A stretch of DNA of 64,000 nt from Terfezia claveryi (Eukaryota; Ascomycota; Pezizomycetes; Pezizales; Pezizaceae). Under the pieces are notes generated by a model that saw only the letters and a list, made by a program, of their open reading frames with translations, was not told where the DNA came from and searched no databases. Where the stretch lies: contig WHUX01000215.1 of assembly GCA_015179025.1 (NCBI GenBank), forward strand, positions 25,735 through 89,734, written 5' to 3'. The position numbers and the translations under genes are program-made. This document shows, one piece after another, positions 36,695 to 48,344 of the stretch (within the stretch, counting starts at the first letter, position 1; each line of letters starts with the position of its first letter).

Positions 36695-37694
36695 GGATAT
36701 AGTGAGGTGGATCGTGTCGACAGACGAAAGCTGGTGGTCTGGTGGATATCTGGAGCCAGTGCTCTTTTAAGTACTGGACGAGCAGAAATACAATTCTGAT
36801 CCAAGGTTATCCCAGTTTTGTGAAGCGATCACATGGGAACAAGTGGTGCACATGCCTACTTATGGTCCTGCGATCTGAGATATTATTGAAGTAGAGTTAA
36901 AGTTTGCTATCTAATTTCGTGGATTGGAGATCACATTATATGCACATTCAGCGCATATGTTTATGCGTAATCCACTTGGTTGTGTCGCTCCGCCTAGTCA
37001 ATCTGATTCCACCATGAGAATCATGCCTATAACAATCATGTACGAGTTCACGAGTCTCCTTAAGTTAATATTTCACAAGTTTCCTTTTGATCTCCTTATC
37101 TATCATATCGGACTCGGGCTCTAGTATAGCTTCATAGGGTCATCCGGCATTACCAGTTAATGACGCGTGGGAGCCCCCCGATTTTGTAGCTTAGGAGTCT
37201 GGAAGTGACGGAAAAATACTCCCGCAGAATAGTACATGCCTCGAGTCCTAAGCCACATGTGCAGAAAGTCTAATACTATTAGAAGTGGGTATATATATTA
37301 ATTGCGATGTTAAGCACCCAATCAGACCAGCAATACTCGGAGCTTCATATTTCACATATCAGACATACCTTAACCTGTGAACAACGTGCCATGTGTCAGT
37401 GATTCATGCGCCATCCAGTAGGTAGAGGTGGATTACCTAATTCACATATCCTTCCTTAGGTCAAACCTCTAAATTAAACTCGTCACGTAGGTCTCAAACT
37501 CTGAGGCCGGCTTAGTCATAAGACTTCCCACAGATGCCTTAAAGGTTAGTCTCATGCCAAGCCTCTAGGTAGTCGGTCGCACTTTGAAGGTCAGACTTAG
37601 ACAATAATAGGTAATAATAATAACAAACCTTTCCATACACACGGAAGCACTAGTTTGGTTGGCGGAAGCACACCTGTGTAATTCCAGAGCTGTG
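36695..37694. other. Intergenic region before the FunK1-like gene
   Basis: No gene is seen. A short LINE 3' UTR remnant (TCATCCGGCATTACCAGTTA) is at about 37137-37185. The last part must hold the promoter and 5' UTR of the FunK1-like gene; no specific site can be named. Confidence 0.4.
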
Positions 37695-40029
37695 ATGGAT
37701 CAACTACCTACACCAACATCACCAACTGCGCATTCCCCGCTTCCCCTCCTCCCAGACCCTCAGGTTCAGTCCGCTCCAACCCTACTCCCAATCTCCACCG
37801 CGCCCTTGCACTCTACCCCTCATAAGCGCAAAGCTGCTCTGACGGGTTTGCACCAACCAATCAATGGTAATGTTTCTGCTGGCAAGCGACGCCGCGCGAA
37901 TGCTATCACGACTCTCATCGAGCAAGAACTGGCTGGCGCGCAGCACATATGCCTTGATTTTGTCGAACGCTTCCTGTTTCCCGGATCACCGAATACCGCA
38001 ACTACTGTATATGCCGAAGAAATACTCTCAGCAATTATTAAGCAATCAGAGTCCAAAGCCGGAGCTGCTGCGCCTGGCATACGGTGTTGCAAATTTGACC
38101 AAAAGCATGTGTATGTCTGTTATCCACCAGCATACACAAACAAAGCCTATCCGGAGTGGTTCTGTCGATTCGCAAATGCCATACAACAACATACCTCCCC
38201 GTCGCTGACCGGTTTCTCCCCCACATGTCCCCCCACCAAGGCGAAATTGGAGTGGTGTGTCGTCAAAGACAAGCCCCTACGAGGCACCCACAACAACGAC
38301 GTCCGACCCGACTTTGTTCTCACTTGTGGAGAAGTACCTCTCGAATGGCGCACTATTCTCGTGGTTGGTGAGCACCAGTCTACAGGAAGCAATGCTAGTG
38401 AAGCTTTCACCCAACTAGCCTCCTATGCTGAGCAAGTTTTTATTGCCCAACCCTTCCGTGTTTTTGTCTTTGGCGTTTTAACCTCCAATGCTGGTCCGCG
38501 TCTCACATTCTGGAGGTTTGATCGTTCTGGAGCAATTGGTTCGGAAACCTTAAATTACTCTAGATCAGACTCCGACCTGCTTACCGTTGTTACCGCATTG
38601 GTTTCAATCTCACAAATGGACGCTCGGCACCTAGGGTTCCATGTTGACAGTATCTCATGGGGCAACGAACACGCATACCCGTTGGATCAAAAATCGGATA
38701 TCAGCATCAAGATGTTGAAACCAATACTTGGAAATTCTTTAGTCACCGTTGATCCATCGTCAGAAGTAGCAGTCTTATTGAAAGAACTACTTTTCCTCGC
38801 CCCTGGTATTGTCACACGTGGGACCCGTATATGGACCGGTAGTTATACCCCAACCCCCTCCCCATAGCTCTAACTGCTTGGATTTATTTTCTAACAAAAG
38901 GAAAATAGGAGCATTATCTAGTGGGGAAGCCATTGTAATCAAATACAGCTGGAGCAACACCAAGCGTACCCTCGAAGGGGATCTCTACCAGCTTGCCTCT
39001 GCAAAACGAGTGATCGGGGTAGCGACCATACTTAACTGTACCACTTATGAAAATGTCCTCACCCATCTCCATGCTGGGGGATCTCCTGCCGCAGATTCCA
39101 ATTTCAGGCAACCTCAAGCTTACAAGATCCACATGCAACGCCAAAATCGAGTCCTATCCCGCCTGGTGCTTTCGCCCACTGGCAGGCCGCTTTTGGATTC
39201 AAGATTGTCTCCTCTCCAGGTTGCAGAAGGGTTGTTGGCTGGGCTGGTTGGGCATGCATCTCTCTTTTTCCAAGGGGGCATTCTGCATAGAGATATTTCT
39301 CCGAATAATATCATCGTCATTGATGATAGTTTGCCGCAGCTTACTTTAGTTTCTTCGCCCGTGCCGACTACTAGTAACCCATTCGCCTGGATTTGGCCCT
39401 GTGACACACCCCTTCGAGGGTGTCTGATCGATTTGGATTATGCAATCGAGGCATCGGCTCAGCCTTCTGGTGCTCTCGACCGGACTGGTACATATCCTTT
39501 CATCGCTATCCAGGTTCTACGTGGCGTGGAACGGCATCGGTACAGACATGATTTGGAATCTTTCTTGTACGTCCTAATCTGGGTATGCTGCTACCCTGCC
39601 GTTGCTGGCTCTGCAAATATGATTAGCTCCCTTTGGCCGGCGTCAGACCCTCTCAGCCAATGGCGTGATGGGGATGAACACTCAGTCACAGCCCGCAAAA
39701 TTGCCGATGTGATTGACAGCCCCAGGATATTTGGCTTGCTCCTGGAGCGGTTTCGGCCCGGGTTTGAACACTTTAAGAGGGTTGCCAGGGAAATGCGGAT
39801 GATGTTGTGGAAGCTACCAGGCCTTAGTAAATGCGGATTATATGAAGAGGGCAAACCATCTGAAGGGATGGGTGGACAGGATCAGGAGGGTAGTGAGGGC
39901 CGGGGCGATGAGTACGAGGAGCGGGAGTGGCTATTGCCTGAGGAGGTACGGGTTGGTGTTTTGAACAAGGATGCGTTTCAGGAGGTGAAGAAGTCAATGC
40001 AATGGCTAGTTGCTACATTGAAGGACTAA
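37695..40029 (+). CDS. FunK1-like fungal protein kinase with N-terminal accessory domain
   Basis: Two exons, 37695-38838 and 38909-40029, joined over a 70-base intron (GTAGTT donor, CTAAC branch, AAATAG acceptor), give 754 aa. Another donor (GTATAT at 38827) would also keep frame. The kinase half has a degenerate glycine loop (RGTRIW), lysine 393 in VIKYSW, HRDISPNN (508-515) and LIDLDYA in place of DFG (DLD 556-558), followed by TGTYPFIAIQVL and a DLESFLYVLIWVCC segment. These are hallmarks of the FunK1 family, which is expanded in multicellular fungi. The N-terminal half contains a basic KRRR (64-67) and VRPDFVL...ILVVGEHQ, a PD-(D/E)xK-like arrangement (D206, E226, Q228). Substrates are unknown. 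The C-terminal tail is acidic and Gly-rich. ATG 37695 was chosen because upstream in-frame sequence lacks an ATG. Confidence 0.83.
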
Positions 40030-40179
40030 GCTATGTAGCAGTCATAGACTCATAGATGCGGCTCCATCATCATGTTGTAGGTTATAGGCGAGAGAGGGAG
40101 CCAAATAACCGTATGTATATAGTACACTACTAATACTTAAATTATATATGTTCTGTCCTGCCCGCGAATTGTCCCATTA

Positions 40180-40400
40180 CAAGTCTGGTGGTCAGTTAAA
40201 GTAGACTCACCGGTGGATATGCGTATACAGGCCAGTTAAGCACTCTGGCCAGTTCTTGCCACGTGATACGTATGCGTTAACGTAGGCTCACCACAAGATA
40301 TGTATCATGTATGCTGGCCAGTTAAAGTAGGCTCGCCACTCAATGAATGTATGCCTGCCACTTAGCTGAACATACGTATACGTAGGCTTGGCCACTCTCA
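40180..40400. repeat. Diverged short tandem repeats
   Basis: The motif GGCCAGTTAAAGTAGGCTC and variants recur around 40188-40210, 40230-40250, 40288-40300 and 40316-40335, with interspersed ACGTATRCGTWARCGTAGGCT-like blocks. Copies are irregular. No coding function is seen. Confidence 0.5.
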
Positions 40401-40771
40401 GTATGGCACCCACTCTGCTGCTTATTGGATCGACACTATCCAACTCGTGAGCTATTACGCACTCCAGACTCATATTAGATGCACCTAATATTCGAATTCT
40501 AAAAGGATTTAATATCTCTACTTCTGAGTGTGCATGGCCTGATATTGCGCAGCAATATGTCAGCTGCTCGCCGTAATGCAATTACTTTATATCCTGAAGT
40601 ATGTCTTCCGCATTCTGTATTAATTTTCTACCAAGACTTACATTTGTTACAGAATTCCTGCAAGTGCAAGGGGAAATGTTCAAACCCGACAATGCAGTGT
40701 GTTAAATCCGATTTGCATTGTAACAGCAGCTGTCATCTGCTTGGGCGCTTGTATCGACCAAGATGCCCAGT

Positions 40772-40786
40772 GTGCCAACCAGACTA
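40772..40786 (+). repeat. 15-bp micro-insertion GTGCCAACCAGACTA with 6-bp direct repeats
   Basis: The identical 15-mer is flanked by perfect CCCAGT repeats at 40766-40771 and 40787-40792. The target-repeat length differs from the 9 bp seen at 21420, which argues against a cut-and-paste transposon with a fixed duplication length. Confidence 0.68.
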
Positions 40787-40982
40787 CCCAGTCGCAATTG
40801 GACTTGGAAGCGGACTTGGAAGAAGACTTGGAAGCAGAAGACGTTGAGGATCATGTGATATTTTATTACTAAGTACTCTGTACCATTTTCATGTTTGTTG
40901 GTACTGATGAGTCAGCATTTTGATGTTTATTATTTAGTACAATTCATGTTCGTTAGCACTGGTGTATTTCATGTTCCCATTC

Positions 40983-41023
40983 TTTTTTTTTTTTTTTTTT
41001 AAACTTATTACTATTTCGGTAAC
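40983..41023 (-). mobile_element. Possible ultra-short LINE tail
   Basis: A run of 20 T is followed by sequence that reads on the minus strand ACCGAAATAGTAATAAGTTT, resembling the LINE terminus GACCGAATAAGAGTAACAAG. No target duplication was recognised, so this is tentative. Confidence 0.4.
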
Positions 41024-41386
41024 CTCTCTAAATTACTACATTTGGTTATCGCATTCCCGGGGAGGACGACCCATGATCTGTCCTCCGCAAGAATTTCATT
41101 TTTGAATTCCCGGGCAGGAAATACTCCCAAGACTCGTGTGGCTTCTCGGATTTTCACCACCCCCCGCGGTTCTATCAATCTATCCTATCTATCCATACCA
41201 AACCAAGCAACCCAGTAATTTTTTTATCCTTATTCAATTTTGGTCCTACAATCAACAGAAAAAAAATTACTTAATATTATTGTATCAACAGAAATTTTTC
41301 TCTACATACCCTAACTACCTCGTGATAGAAATATCCTTGAACATTGCTCAACTGGAAGGTTTGTAAGTGCTGTCAGCCGATTCACA

Positions 41387-42475
41387 AGCAACAAGACTAC
41401 AGAAAACTCCCGTTCCAAGCATACCCGATATAAGCATATATTCGTTATAAGCATACCCCCTCCGGTCCCCCCATACAAAACGGTAGATTTAAGGCATAAA
41501 TTCACCCATTCGCATATGCATACCATTTTCTCGCTTAGTCACCTACTGTACATATGCTTATAACGAATGTACGCTATGTAGCAGGGTTCTTATCGATAAG
41601 AAATCACCAAGCGGAGTAAATATCCTAATATTGCCGAAAAATCTTACAGCATCTCATCTACTATTTGTATCAGGAAAAGGCAAAAAAAACCTAGCGGAGG
41701 ATCACAGAGTTTATACATCAACCCTAGTACTCATTTCCTGTCTTATTTGTCCATTTCGTCATGTATGTAATTTCCCCCCGGTATAAGCATATATTCGTTA
41801 TAAACATACTACCTCCGGTCCCGACCGTAAGCTTGTAACGGGAGTTTACTGTATATACATCGAGCGCTTGGTCAGATCTCCACAACCAGAACAGCTACAG
41901 ACAAACGGACGGCACCAGGAGAAAGCCCTCGCCGCCCACAACAGGAATATCTACTCAAACCTCGGGGGAACAACTATCGCGACCCTTCCCCCTCGTTTGA
42001 AGCCTTTTCCCCTCTTACTCGTTCTTCTTCTTCCTCGCCCTCATACATCCTACCACGCAAGGGCATTGGTCCACGACATCGTCAGCACATTACGAGTAAC
42101 CACTCAGGGAAGATAACTCCCACACCACCAACAAGCCAACTACGATGCCAAGAAAGGGAAAGAGAAAAGAAAACCCTGGGAAGATGGATCGTGTACAGCC
42201 ACCACTCAAGACTCGGCTTTATTCCACCTTGTGAGAGAGTTTTTTTTTTTCTTCCGGGGCTCCAGTCAGGGCCACCGGGCTCATCCGGCACTGCTGGTTA
42301 ATGACAGTATGGGAGTATCCCGTTCATGAGTCTCCGTTTTTGTGTACTTATCCTCGTCGACTTGGCAGATTAACTTGCCCGGTCCTGAATTCACCCGGGT
42401 TTCTGGGTTGCTCCTCATGGCCCCCTTAATAGAGCCGCATAGGAGTAACAAGTATTTAAAAAAAAAATAATAAAA
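41387..42475 (+). mobile_element. 5'-truncated LINE (or LINE-mobilised segment) with target duplication and nested MITE
   Basis: A perfect 15-bp repeat, GTCAGCCGATTCACA, occurs at 41372-41386 and 42476-42490, directly before the segment and directly after a terminal A-rich tract. The 3' half (42256-42475) is the familiar LINE 3' UTR and tail, with GGCTCCAGTCAGGGCC, TGGCCCCCTTAATAGAGCC and poly-A. A MITE occupies 41400-41851, so the inserted LINE was about 635 bp. The part at 41854-42255 is not recognised as RNase H coding sequence. Confidence 0.65.
41400..41851. mobile_element. pogo-type MITE
   Basis: Inverted tips are present: CAGAAAACTCCCGTTCCAAGC on the left and, reading inward from 41851, CAGTAAACTCCCGTTACAAG. 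TA flanks it at 41398-41399 and 41852-41853. Subterminal blocks (ATAAGCATATATTCGTTATA) recur near both ends as direct repeats (about 41430 and 41783) and inverted near 41555. It has no transposase. The CAGTA-ACTC tip style resembles the MITE at 26173. Confidence 0.75.
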
Positions 42476-42490
42476 GTCAGCCGATTCACA

Positions 42491-44093
42491 CAGCTCAGGG
42501 TAACTAAGTTTTTTTTTCTTTGTTTACTATGTTTAGACGTCTATATTGGATAGCCAACCAAGTGGCAAACTTTCTCAAAGGATTGCCTTTCTCACTCAGA
42601 TTCCCCTAAATTATTGAGTTCTTAGGGTCTCCTCAATTATGTGAAGCTGTACTAATATTTGGCCTAGTTTGGGGGGGTGGGGGGCTTGGGTGACATTACC
42701 CAGTTCTCATTAATTACCACGTGTAAGAGTTAGAATGGAATGTGTTTAATAGAGAGACCCTTTTGAGAAGCTAGCTACTGGTCCTGGACTGTTTTGGTAG
42801 TTCTGTTACGAAATTCCGCAACCACCCCCCTTCCTAGCTTATGTAGGCTCAAGTCATAGGGTCTGTATGCTCTGTTGAGCCTGTAAGTGGGTTCCGTTGC
42901 TTCACACTGTCTGGGTAGATAAGTGAATACACAGAGACCTGCCTTATTGTACAGTCCAAGGCCCACTCCTAGCTAGATGTGAAAGCATTAGGCATAAAAT
43001 ATATCAGGATAACCATATTGGCTACTAAGCCAGGGCTCTTGAGCAGCTTAGAAATAGTTCTATGGACTCGCACGTCCGTTTTGAGACGTCCGTTTTGAGC
43101 CCCGTACTATTCCAATCTGATGAAAACTGCTCGAGTTTTAGCCTTCACCCGCTGTATTGCGCTTTCGCCCCAGACCCTCTACTTTGGGTGCATGCTCATG
43201 TATCTTCCATCATACCATGAGGGGTAGACTTGACTTCATGGTATTTATAGTATATGAGAGGGGGAGGAAATGTATCCAGGCTCTGCTCAATCATATTATT
43301 CCAATTTAATACCTGGTCATATATTCACATCACGCAATTACTGTATTGGCCACATATCAGGATACCTCTCGGGACTCAATAATCCAGCGCTCCTAGGTAC
43401 TTCAGGAACTATTTGTTGAATAAACCAGCTTACACCATATGATTTCATCATGGTATAGACTCATGGGCGGCCCCACATGGGCGGCCCCACTCATGGCCCC
43501 ACTCGTGGGTCCACGCATATATCATACCTATGCAAGGCATATATATGCTCACTCGCTCGTTCATGTATATATATCTACTGTATCTACCTACTGATCTATA
43601 TATCGGTTGAGGCTATCAGGTCAAGTCACTCAATACACTTCAGCATATCTCTCTCTCTCTCGCTCGTGGTTCTAGTGAAGTCTTCTTCATTGAACCTATT
43701 GATTCACGCTGCTCATATACCTCAATACTATTCTGCGAACTCGTACGCAGCTTTGAGCCCTCTGCCGTCCAATTCCACCGAAAATCTATTGAGTTCTACC
43801 CTAAAGTTGTTTATGCTGTATAACATACATCGCCGGGATTAGGACTACCACCGGGATGTGGCTCAGCCCCCATGCATTAGTGACAGGGGTAGCGATAAGG
43901 GTCTGCGACCTACAAATGCGAGGCAAGCGGGGCAATGCCAAAGCCTATACTTCAATACCACCTCGCCCTTAAGATTAACTACCCAAAGACCGGAATATAA
44001 TGGGGAATCAGGCACTGGTAGGTATAATCTGCTGATGAAGGGTGATTATTAGCTAAATATTTTCAAAGCCTCTAGGTGCTCCAAGCATGCGAA
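42491..44093. other. Gene-poor stretch with short tandem repeats
   Basis: No gene is supported. A 14-base unit ACGTCCGTTTTGAG is repeated twice at about 43073-43100, and GGGCGGCCCCAC-type repeats lie at 43466-43500. The right part probably contains the 5' end of the split pogo-like element, but its terminal repeat was not identified. Confidence 0.35.
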
Positions 44094-44952
44094 ATGGGTC
44101 GAGTAAAGTCGAGAAAGCTCAAGACAGAGAACCAAAAGGAGTTATCCATCACTCGCGCACTAAAGGGACTACAATCTGGGCTCTACCCATCGATCTGCAA
44201 GGCAGTCGAAATCAATAGTATTGCATATACTACCTTACCAAGATGTTTTCATGGAGGACAAGACAGAGTAGCTGGACACGAGTGCCAGCAGCTAGTGACA
44301 GCAGTAGAAGAACGATCTATTGTGTGCTGGATATATCGATTGGAGCTTGCAGGCTTTCCACCACGAATTGAGCATGTTCAAGAAGTGGTTTATTTTTTGC
44401 AGAATAAACTCGAGAACTTGGATCAAGTTATAGGAAAGAATTGGATTACTAGGTTCCTCAATCGGCATCCAGACCTTGTAGCAAAGTTCTCATCTGCATT
44501 CGATAAAAAGAGGATTAAGGCTAGCAATCCAAAGGTTCTAATCGATCACTTTTGGCGGTTAGGTTCAGTTATCTGAAAATTTGATATTCCGGAAGATATG
44601 TGGTTTAATATAGATGAGAAGGGGTTTATGATGGGCAAGTCTGACCGATGCAAGGTTATTTGTGGACAACGGGGAAGAGGAATGACAGGAAAGCTTGCAT
44701 AGGATGGCAATAGGGAGCTAATAACAGTTATTGAAACTATTTGTAGAAATGGCACAGTATTACCCCCTTTGATTATTTATAAGGGAGCAAAGCGATATAT
44801 GGGTTGGTTTCAACATTTAGATGAGGATTCAGAAGCGGAAAACTACTTATTTGCAACCCCACCTAAAGGATGGATGAACCGCAAGCTGGAGATGGAATAG
44901 CTCAAGCATTTTGATCAGATAACGAAGTCACAAGTTACCACAATATCTCCTT
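44094..44952 (+). pseudogene. pogo-like transposase, left half of a split copy
   Basis: Starts MGRVKSRKLKTENQKEL and aligns along its length with the intact transposase at 59142 (shared VIGKNWITRFLNRHP, FDKKRIKASNP, NIDEKGF and RGRGMTGKLA segments). Nonsense codons interrupt it (about 44574, 44698 and 44898). The HTH, CENP-B-like DNA-binding region and the first catalytic aspartate region are represented. It is cut at 44952 by a LINE insertion. The continuation is at 52290. Confidence 0.85.
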
Positions 44953-45316
44953 GGTGGGCGGTGCGACCCGTAAGGGGAGCCGCCACCCCGACAGCAAGCT
45001 GGTTGAGGGGTAACTCGCAACCGGAAGAGAGGATAAAGCTGTCGGATATCTCCTAAAAACTAACCGACGTCCCAACTACCAGTGGTTACGTCCTGGCCCT
45101 TTTGTGCAAGTGCTAGCTGGGACGACAGGTCACCTCTCGCGGAGTGAGCAAGGTTACAGAGTGCTCCGAAAGGGTCAAAGAAGAAACAAGAGTATAAAAT
45201 GCACGGCCTCCGCTCCAGTGTAGGCCGATGGTTACGTTCAGGAAATACGGATGTCTTCTAGCACACTCCTCTCTGGCCTTCTAACTCCGTTGGTTAGTTG
45301 GACATGGACTGGCACT

Positions 45317-45348
45317 CCTCCAAAGGAGGGTGTTGTGCCAACCAGACT
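45317..45348 (+). repeat. 32-bp insertion ending in the GTGCCAACCAGACT word, 9-bp direct repeats
   Basis: ACTGGCACT occurs at 45308-45316 and 45349-45357. The 32 bases between begin with a small hairpin (CCTCCAAAGGAGG) and end in GTGTTGTGCCAACCAGACT. The right end coincides with the 15-mer found elsewhere, but this copy extends 17 bases further left, as a less severely 5'-truncated insertion would. Confidence 0.62.
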
Positions 45349-45979
45349 ACTGGCACTGGTATCCTCTGTATCAAACAGATCGACGCTATTGTTAGGGTGT
45401 CTAGCGAGAACCTGAGGGCCTTGGGTGTCACAGTTGCATCAGTCAACACTCTTTGGGTCCTGAACAGACAGCGAGAGTGATCTGAGCAATCGACATTCCT
45501 AGGTTGCCGGAAAGGGATTAAAAAACCCCGAGCGGCAGTCAGTATACCGTAGGGGTTTACTGGGCTCGACAGGACGGTTCTAAAGCCGGGTTCGGTCCTT
45601 GCGACATTCCTAACACAATACTTCTGTATGCAACTCTAGGTCCTGCTCTTGTAGATTGTCGTAACTGTTATGCTTGCATGCTTGCCTTCGAGTCCTGGTG
45701 GGGGCCCAGACAGTCGAAGGCTGTAGTTGGTCGAAATGCACCTGGGGCGAGTATGCAAGCGATAGCAGAAACCGCAACTCATCGTCAAGAGCATTTCCAA
45801 GTCATACTGAAGTGAGTTGAATGTTTAGCGACAGGGCTTAAGGTGCAAAGGGCGATTCACTCGCATTAGGTACGAAAGTACTATGCCAGGCCGCTCAAAG
45901 CCTGAATTATCACAAGATGAGCCGGCACATACCTGCTCCCCGTATTGGGGGGGGGCAGGGAGATAATAATGCGGGTGAT

Positions 45980-46360
45980 ACCGACAGCAACGAGGGATGC
46001 CGTTGCCGTCGGGAGCTGGAGTTCACAGGCCAAAAGCGCATAGCTACAGAAGGGGTCTCCGTGCGTCCTCTAGAGCCATACGAAAGGAGGCGAGAACGAA
46101 GGCAGGATACGGAACCAGAAGAGTAGAGTGGGACCGCCACGCCCTCTCAGCCTACACATGGATGCGAACAAACAGAGGCCCCCAGAAAAGCTGGCTACAC
46201 CATATCGGCAAGGCGGGGTCAGCAGAATGCGCATGCGGCCATCCCTCGGAGACTGGGGATCACATTGTTTTTGCTTGTCCACGCTTCATCCACCTCCGAA
46301 GGGACCTATTAGGACCGAAGCATAGTTGGGAAGAACTTGACAAGCCAGAGTGGAGAAAAG

Positions 46361-46363
<3 letters not shown>
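45980..46363 (+). pseudogene. LINE RNase H-region fragment
   Basis: In shifting frames it encodes LEFTGQKRIATEG, ALSAYTWMRTNRGPQKSWLH, SAECACGHPSETGDHIVFAC and WEELDKPEWRKE, the C-terminal half of the RNase H/zinc-knuckle region seen in 48345-49076. It joins on the left to a 3'-UTR-like GCCGTTGCCGTCGGGA block, an unnatural order for one LINE, and ends in a T33 run. Confidence 0.75.

Positions 46364-46396
<33 letters not shown>
46364..46396. repeat. Run of 33 T inside LINE-derived DNA
   Basis: An uninterrupted T tract joins the RNase H fragment to the gag-like block beginning GCTAATACCTCCGAGG. It may be the poly-A of a minus-strand insertion whose body is missing. Confidence 0.8.
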
Positions 46397-46399
<3 letters not shown>

Positions 46400-46967
46400 A
46401 ATACCTCCGAGGGGACCATGAAAATGGTAAAGGCAAATCGTGCCTTAGGCCGCAAATACGATGTTGACCACATGCAGCAATGCACGCTGGACTTAACACA
46501 CCAACAAGAACATGCACCCGCTGGGGCGCGGTAAAGGCCCTCACCGCACTACTCAACGGACATGTCCTGCTGGAAGACCCCTCCCGTTTGTGTGACATGA
46601 GACGCACATGGGCAGCCAGGGCTATCAGGACGGGGGATAAACAGATCAGAGCATATGCCACAAGGGACACGTCCTGGCACCAGAGCAATGATCTACATCA
46701 TGCAAGAACACCCATCTCCGAGGCCTTTTTCTTGAACGGCGCAACCATGGAAGAGCTCTCATGGGGCGACAGGGAAGATGTAACCCCCTTCCCATTAAAC
46801 CACAGAACAATCATGGACCCCAAGTCGAAATCATCCCAGGACCTAATCCCCTGGGCAACGGGAATAGGAGCCATCCTAGAGGAAGGTTGGAGGACTTGCT
46901 ATACTGACGGCACCGGACGGAAAGGAGTAATAGCGAGCGGAGTCTACAGTGAAGACCGGACAGGAAC
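46397..46967 (+). pseudogene. Internally deleted LINE: gag-like block fused to RT C-terminus and RNase H start
   Basis: Block A (46397-46592) encodes a gag-like segment (MVKANRALGRKYDVDHMQQC in frame). It is joined at 46592/46593 to sequence for AARAIRTGDKQIRAYATRDT and TPISEAF, the C-terminal thumb region of the RT, followed by the RNase H start CYTDGTGRKGVIASGVYSED. It stops abruptly at 46967, where a LINE 5' region begins. Block A is repeated at 48149-48344 with one base difference in 196. Confidence 0.75.
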
Positions 46968-48344
46968 GTACAAGCCCCTCGCATGCTAAGACGGGGAAAT
47001 CTCGTCCTATGCAGAGATGAAAAGCGCGAGTGCGATGTGTGCAATACACGTCGAGTATGCAGTTGGCTACTGGTGTTCCTGAAAACCAACCGACCGGGTC
47101 CCAAGAGGTTCCTGCGAAGGGGAGAAATGCCACTCAGGGCCTACTTCATGCATAGATAGTCTCAACTGTTACACTCGCTTATCCTCCCTTCGAGTCCTGG
47201 TGGGGGCCCCTCGGGGTCGAAATGCACCTGGGGGCGGTTAGCCGAGCAAGGGCAGAGACAGCAACTCGTCGTAGTGAAGTACCCCCAGTCATCTCCATTA
47301 CCTAGCAGTTGACTCACCACCAGGTGCGTGCGCCAGGTTAAGTCCGGTTGAATTCCGGTTGGGCTCGGACAGGTCACATCTCGTACAAACAGTCACGGCT
47401 GGCACTACCCGTAGGGGGTTTCCTCCAGTACGTGTGATGTATTGGTTAGTCACTGGGGGATCTTTGGTATAGTGTCCACTGCAAATCGTTCACATTGAGC
47501 AGTAGTGTTCACAGTAATATACCTATAGAGACCGGTGGCGAGACACCGCCGGTGGATGGTGGGAGTTTGTATGTACCACCTTCTGCATCGCGAAGAGCTG
47601 AGAAATGCAGCTTGAGGCGAGGCGTTACGTACGGTTCAGAGCACCATTAGAGTAATGAATTCCATTACGCGTGTTCCCTGACATTGCATACAAGAGCTCG
47701 GGGTTCCGGGTTAACTGCAGCGTAACGGTCCGACAGGACGGATGCGGGTGTCGGTCTCAATGAACGCAGCAATGCGTACGCAGTTCACCTGCGGAGGCTT
47801 AAGGAGCAAAGGCAAATACTATAGCGGAGTTGTGACCGCATAGTTCTCTACTGTTGGCAACAAGATTGGCAGTAACTGGGTCGGGTCCAGTATAAGTTAT
47901 GGAAAACGGGTAACGCTGTGAGTATGTCCCATAGCGAAATTGAGAGCTGATGAGGGAGGCCATGGTGAAGTTGGGGCTTCGGTATTCCTCCTGCTCAAGG
48001 TGCAAAGTACACAGTCCGGCGGATAAGCAGATAGTAATCCCGACGTGGGTTGGCTGACTTCATCAATGGCGTACCACTCACCCGTAACGGGCAGGCTCTT
48101 ACAGCTCCATGGGGCAGTGAAGCATCAGCTGAGCCCTTGTCATCCGCTGCTAATACCTCCGAGGGGACCATGAAAATGGTAAAGGCAAATCGTGCCTTAG
48201 GCCGCAAATACGATGTTGACCACATGCAGCAATGCACGCTGGACTTAACACACCAACAAGAACATGCACCCGTTGGGGCGCGGTAAAGGCCCTCACCGCA
48301 CTACTCAACGGACATGTCCTGCTGGAAGACCCCTCCCGTTTGTG
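46968..48344 (+). mobile_element. LINE 5' region plus gag-like block
   Basis: About 1.2 kb of non-coding sequence (46968-48148), then block A' (48149-48344). Its inverted counterpart lies at 57560-58820 plus 61110-61170, which fixes the order as 5' region followed by gag. The internal block CTTCGAGTCCTGGTGGGGGCCC also occurs at 45690. The non-coding part is likely 5' UTR. Confidence 0.7.

Noticed and set aside
37659..37694. Start of the FunK1-like protein upstream at 37659
   Set aside because: That codon is TTG; the first ATG in frame is 37695.
40050..40420. CRISPR-like repeats
   Set aside because: Copies are irregular and diverged, spacing varies, and the genome is eukaryotic.
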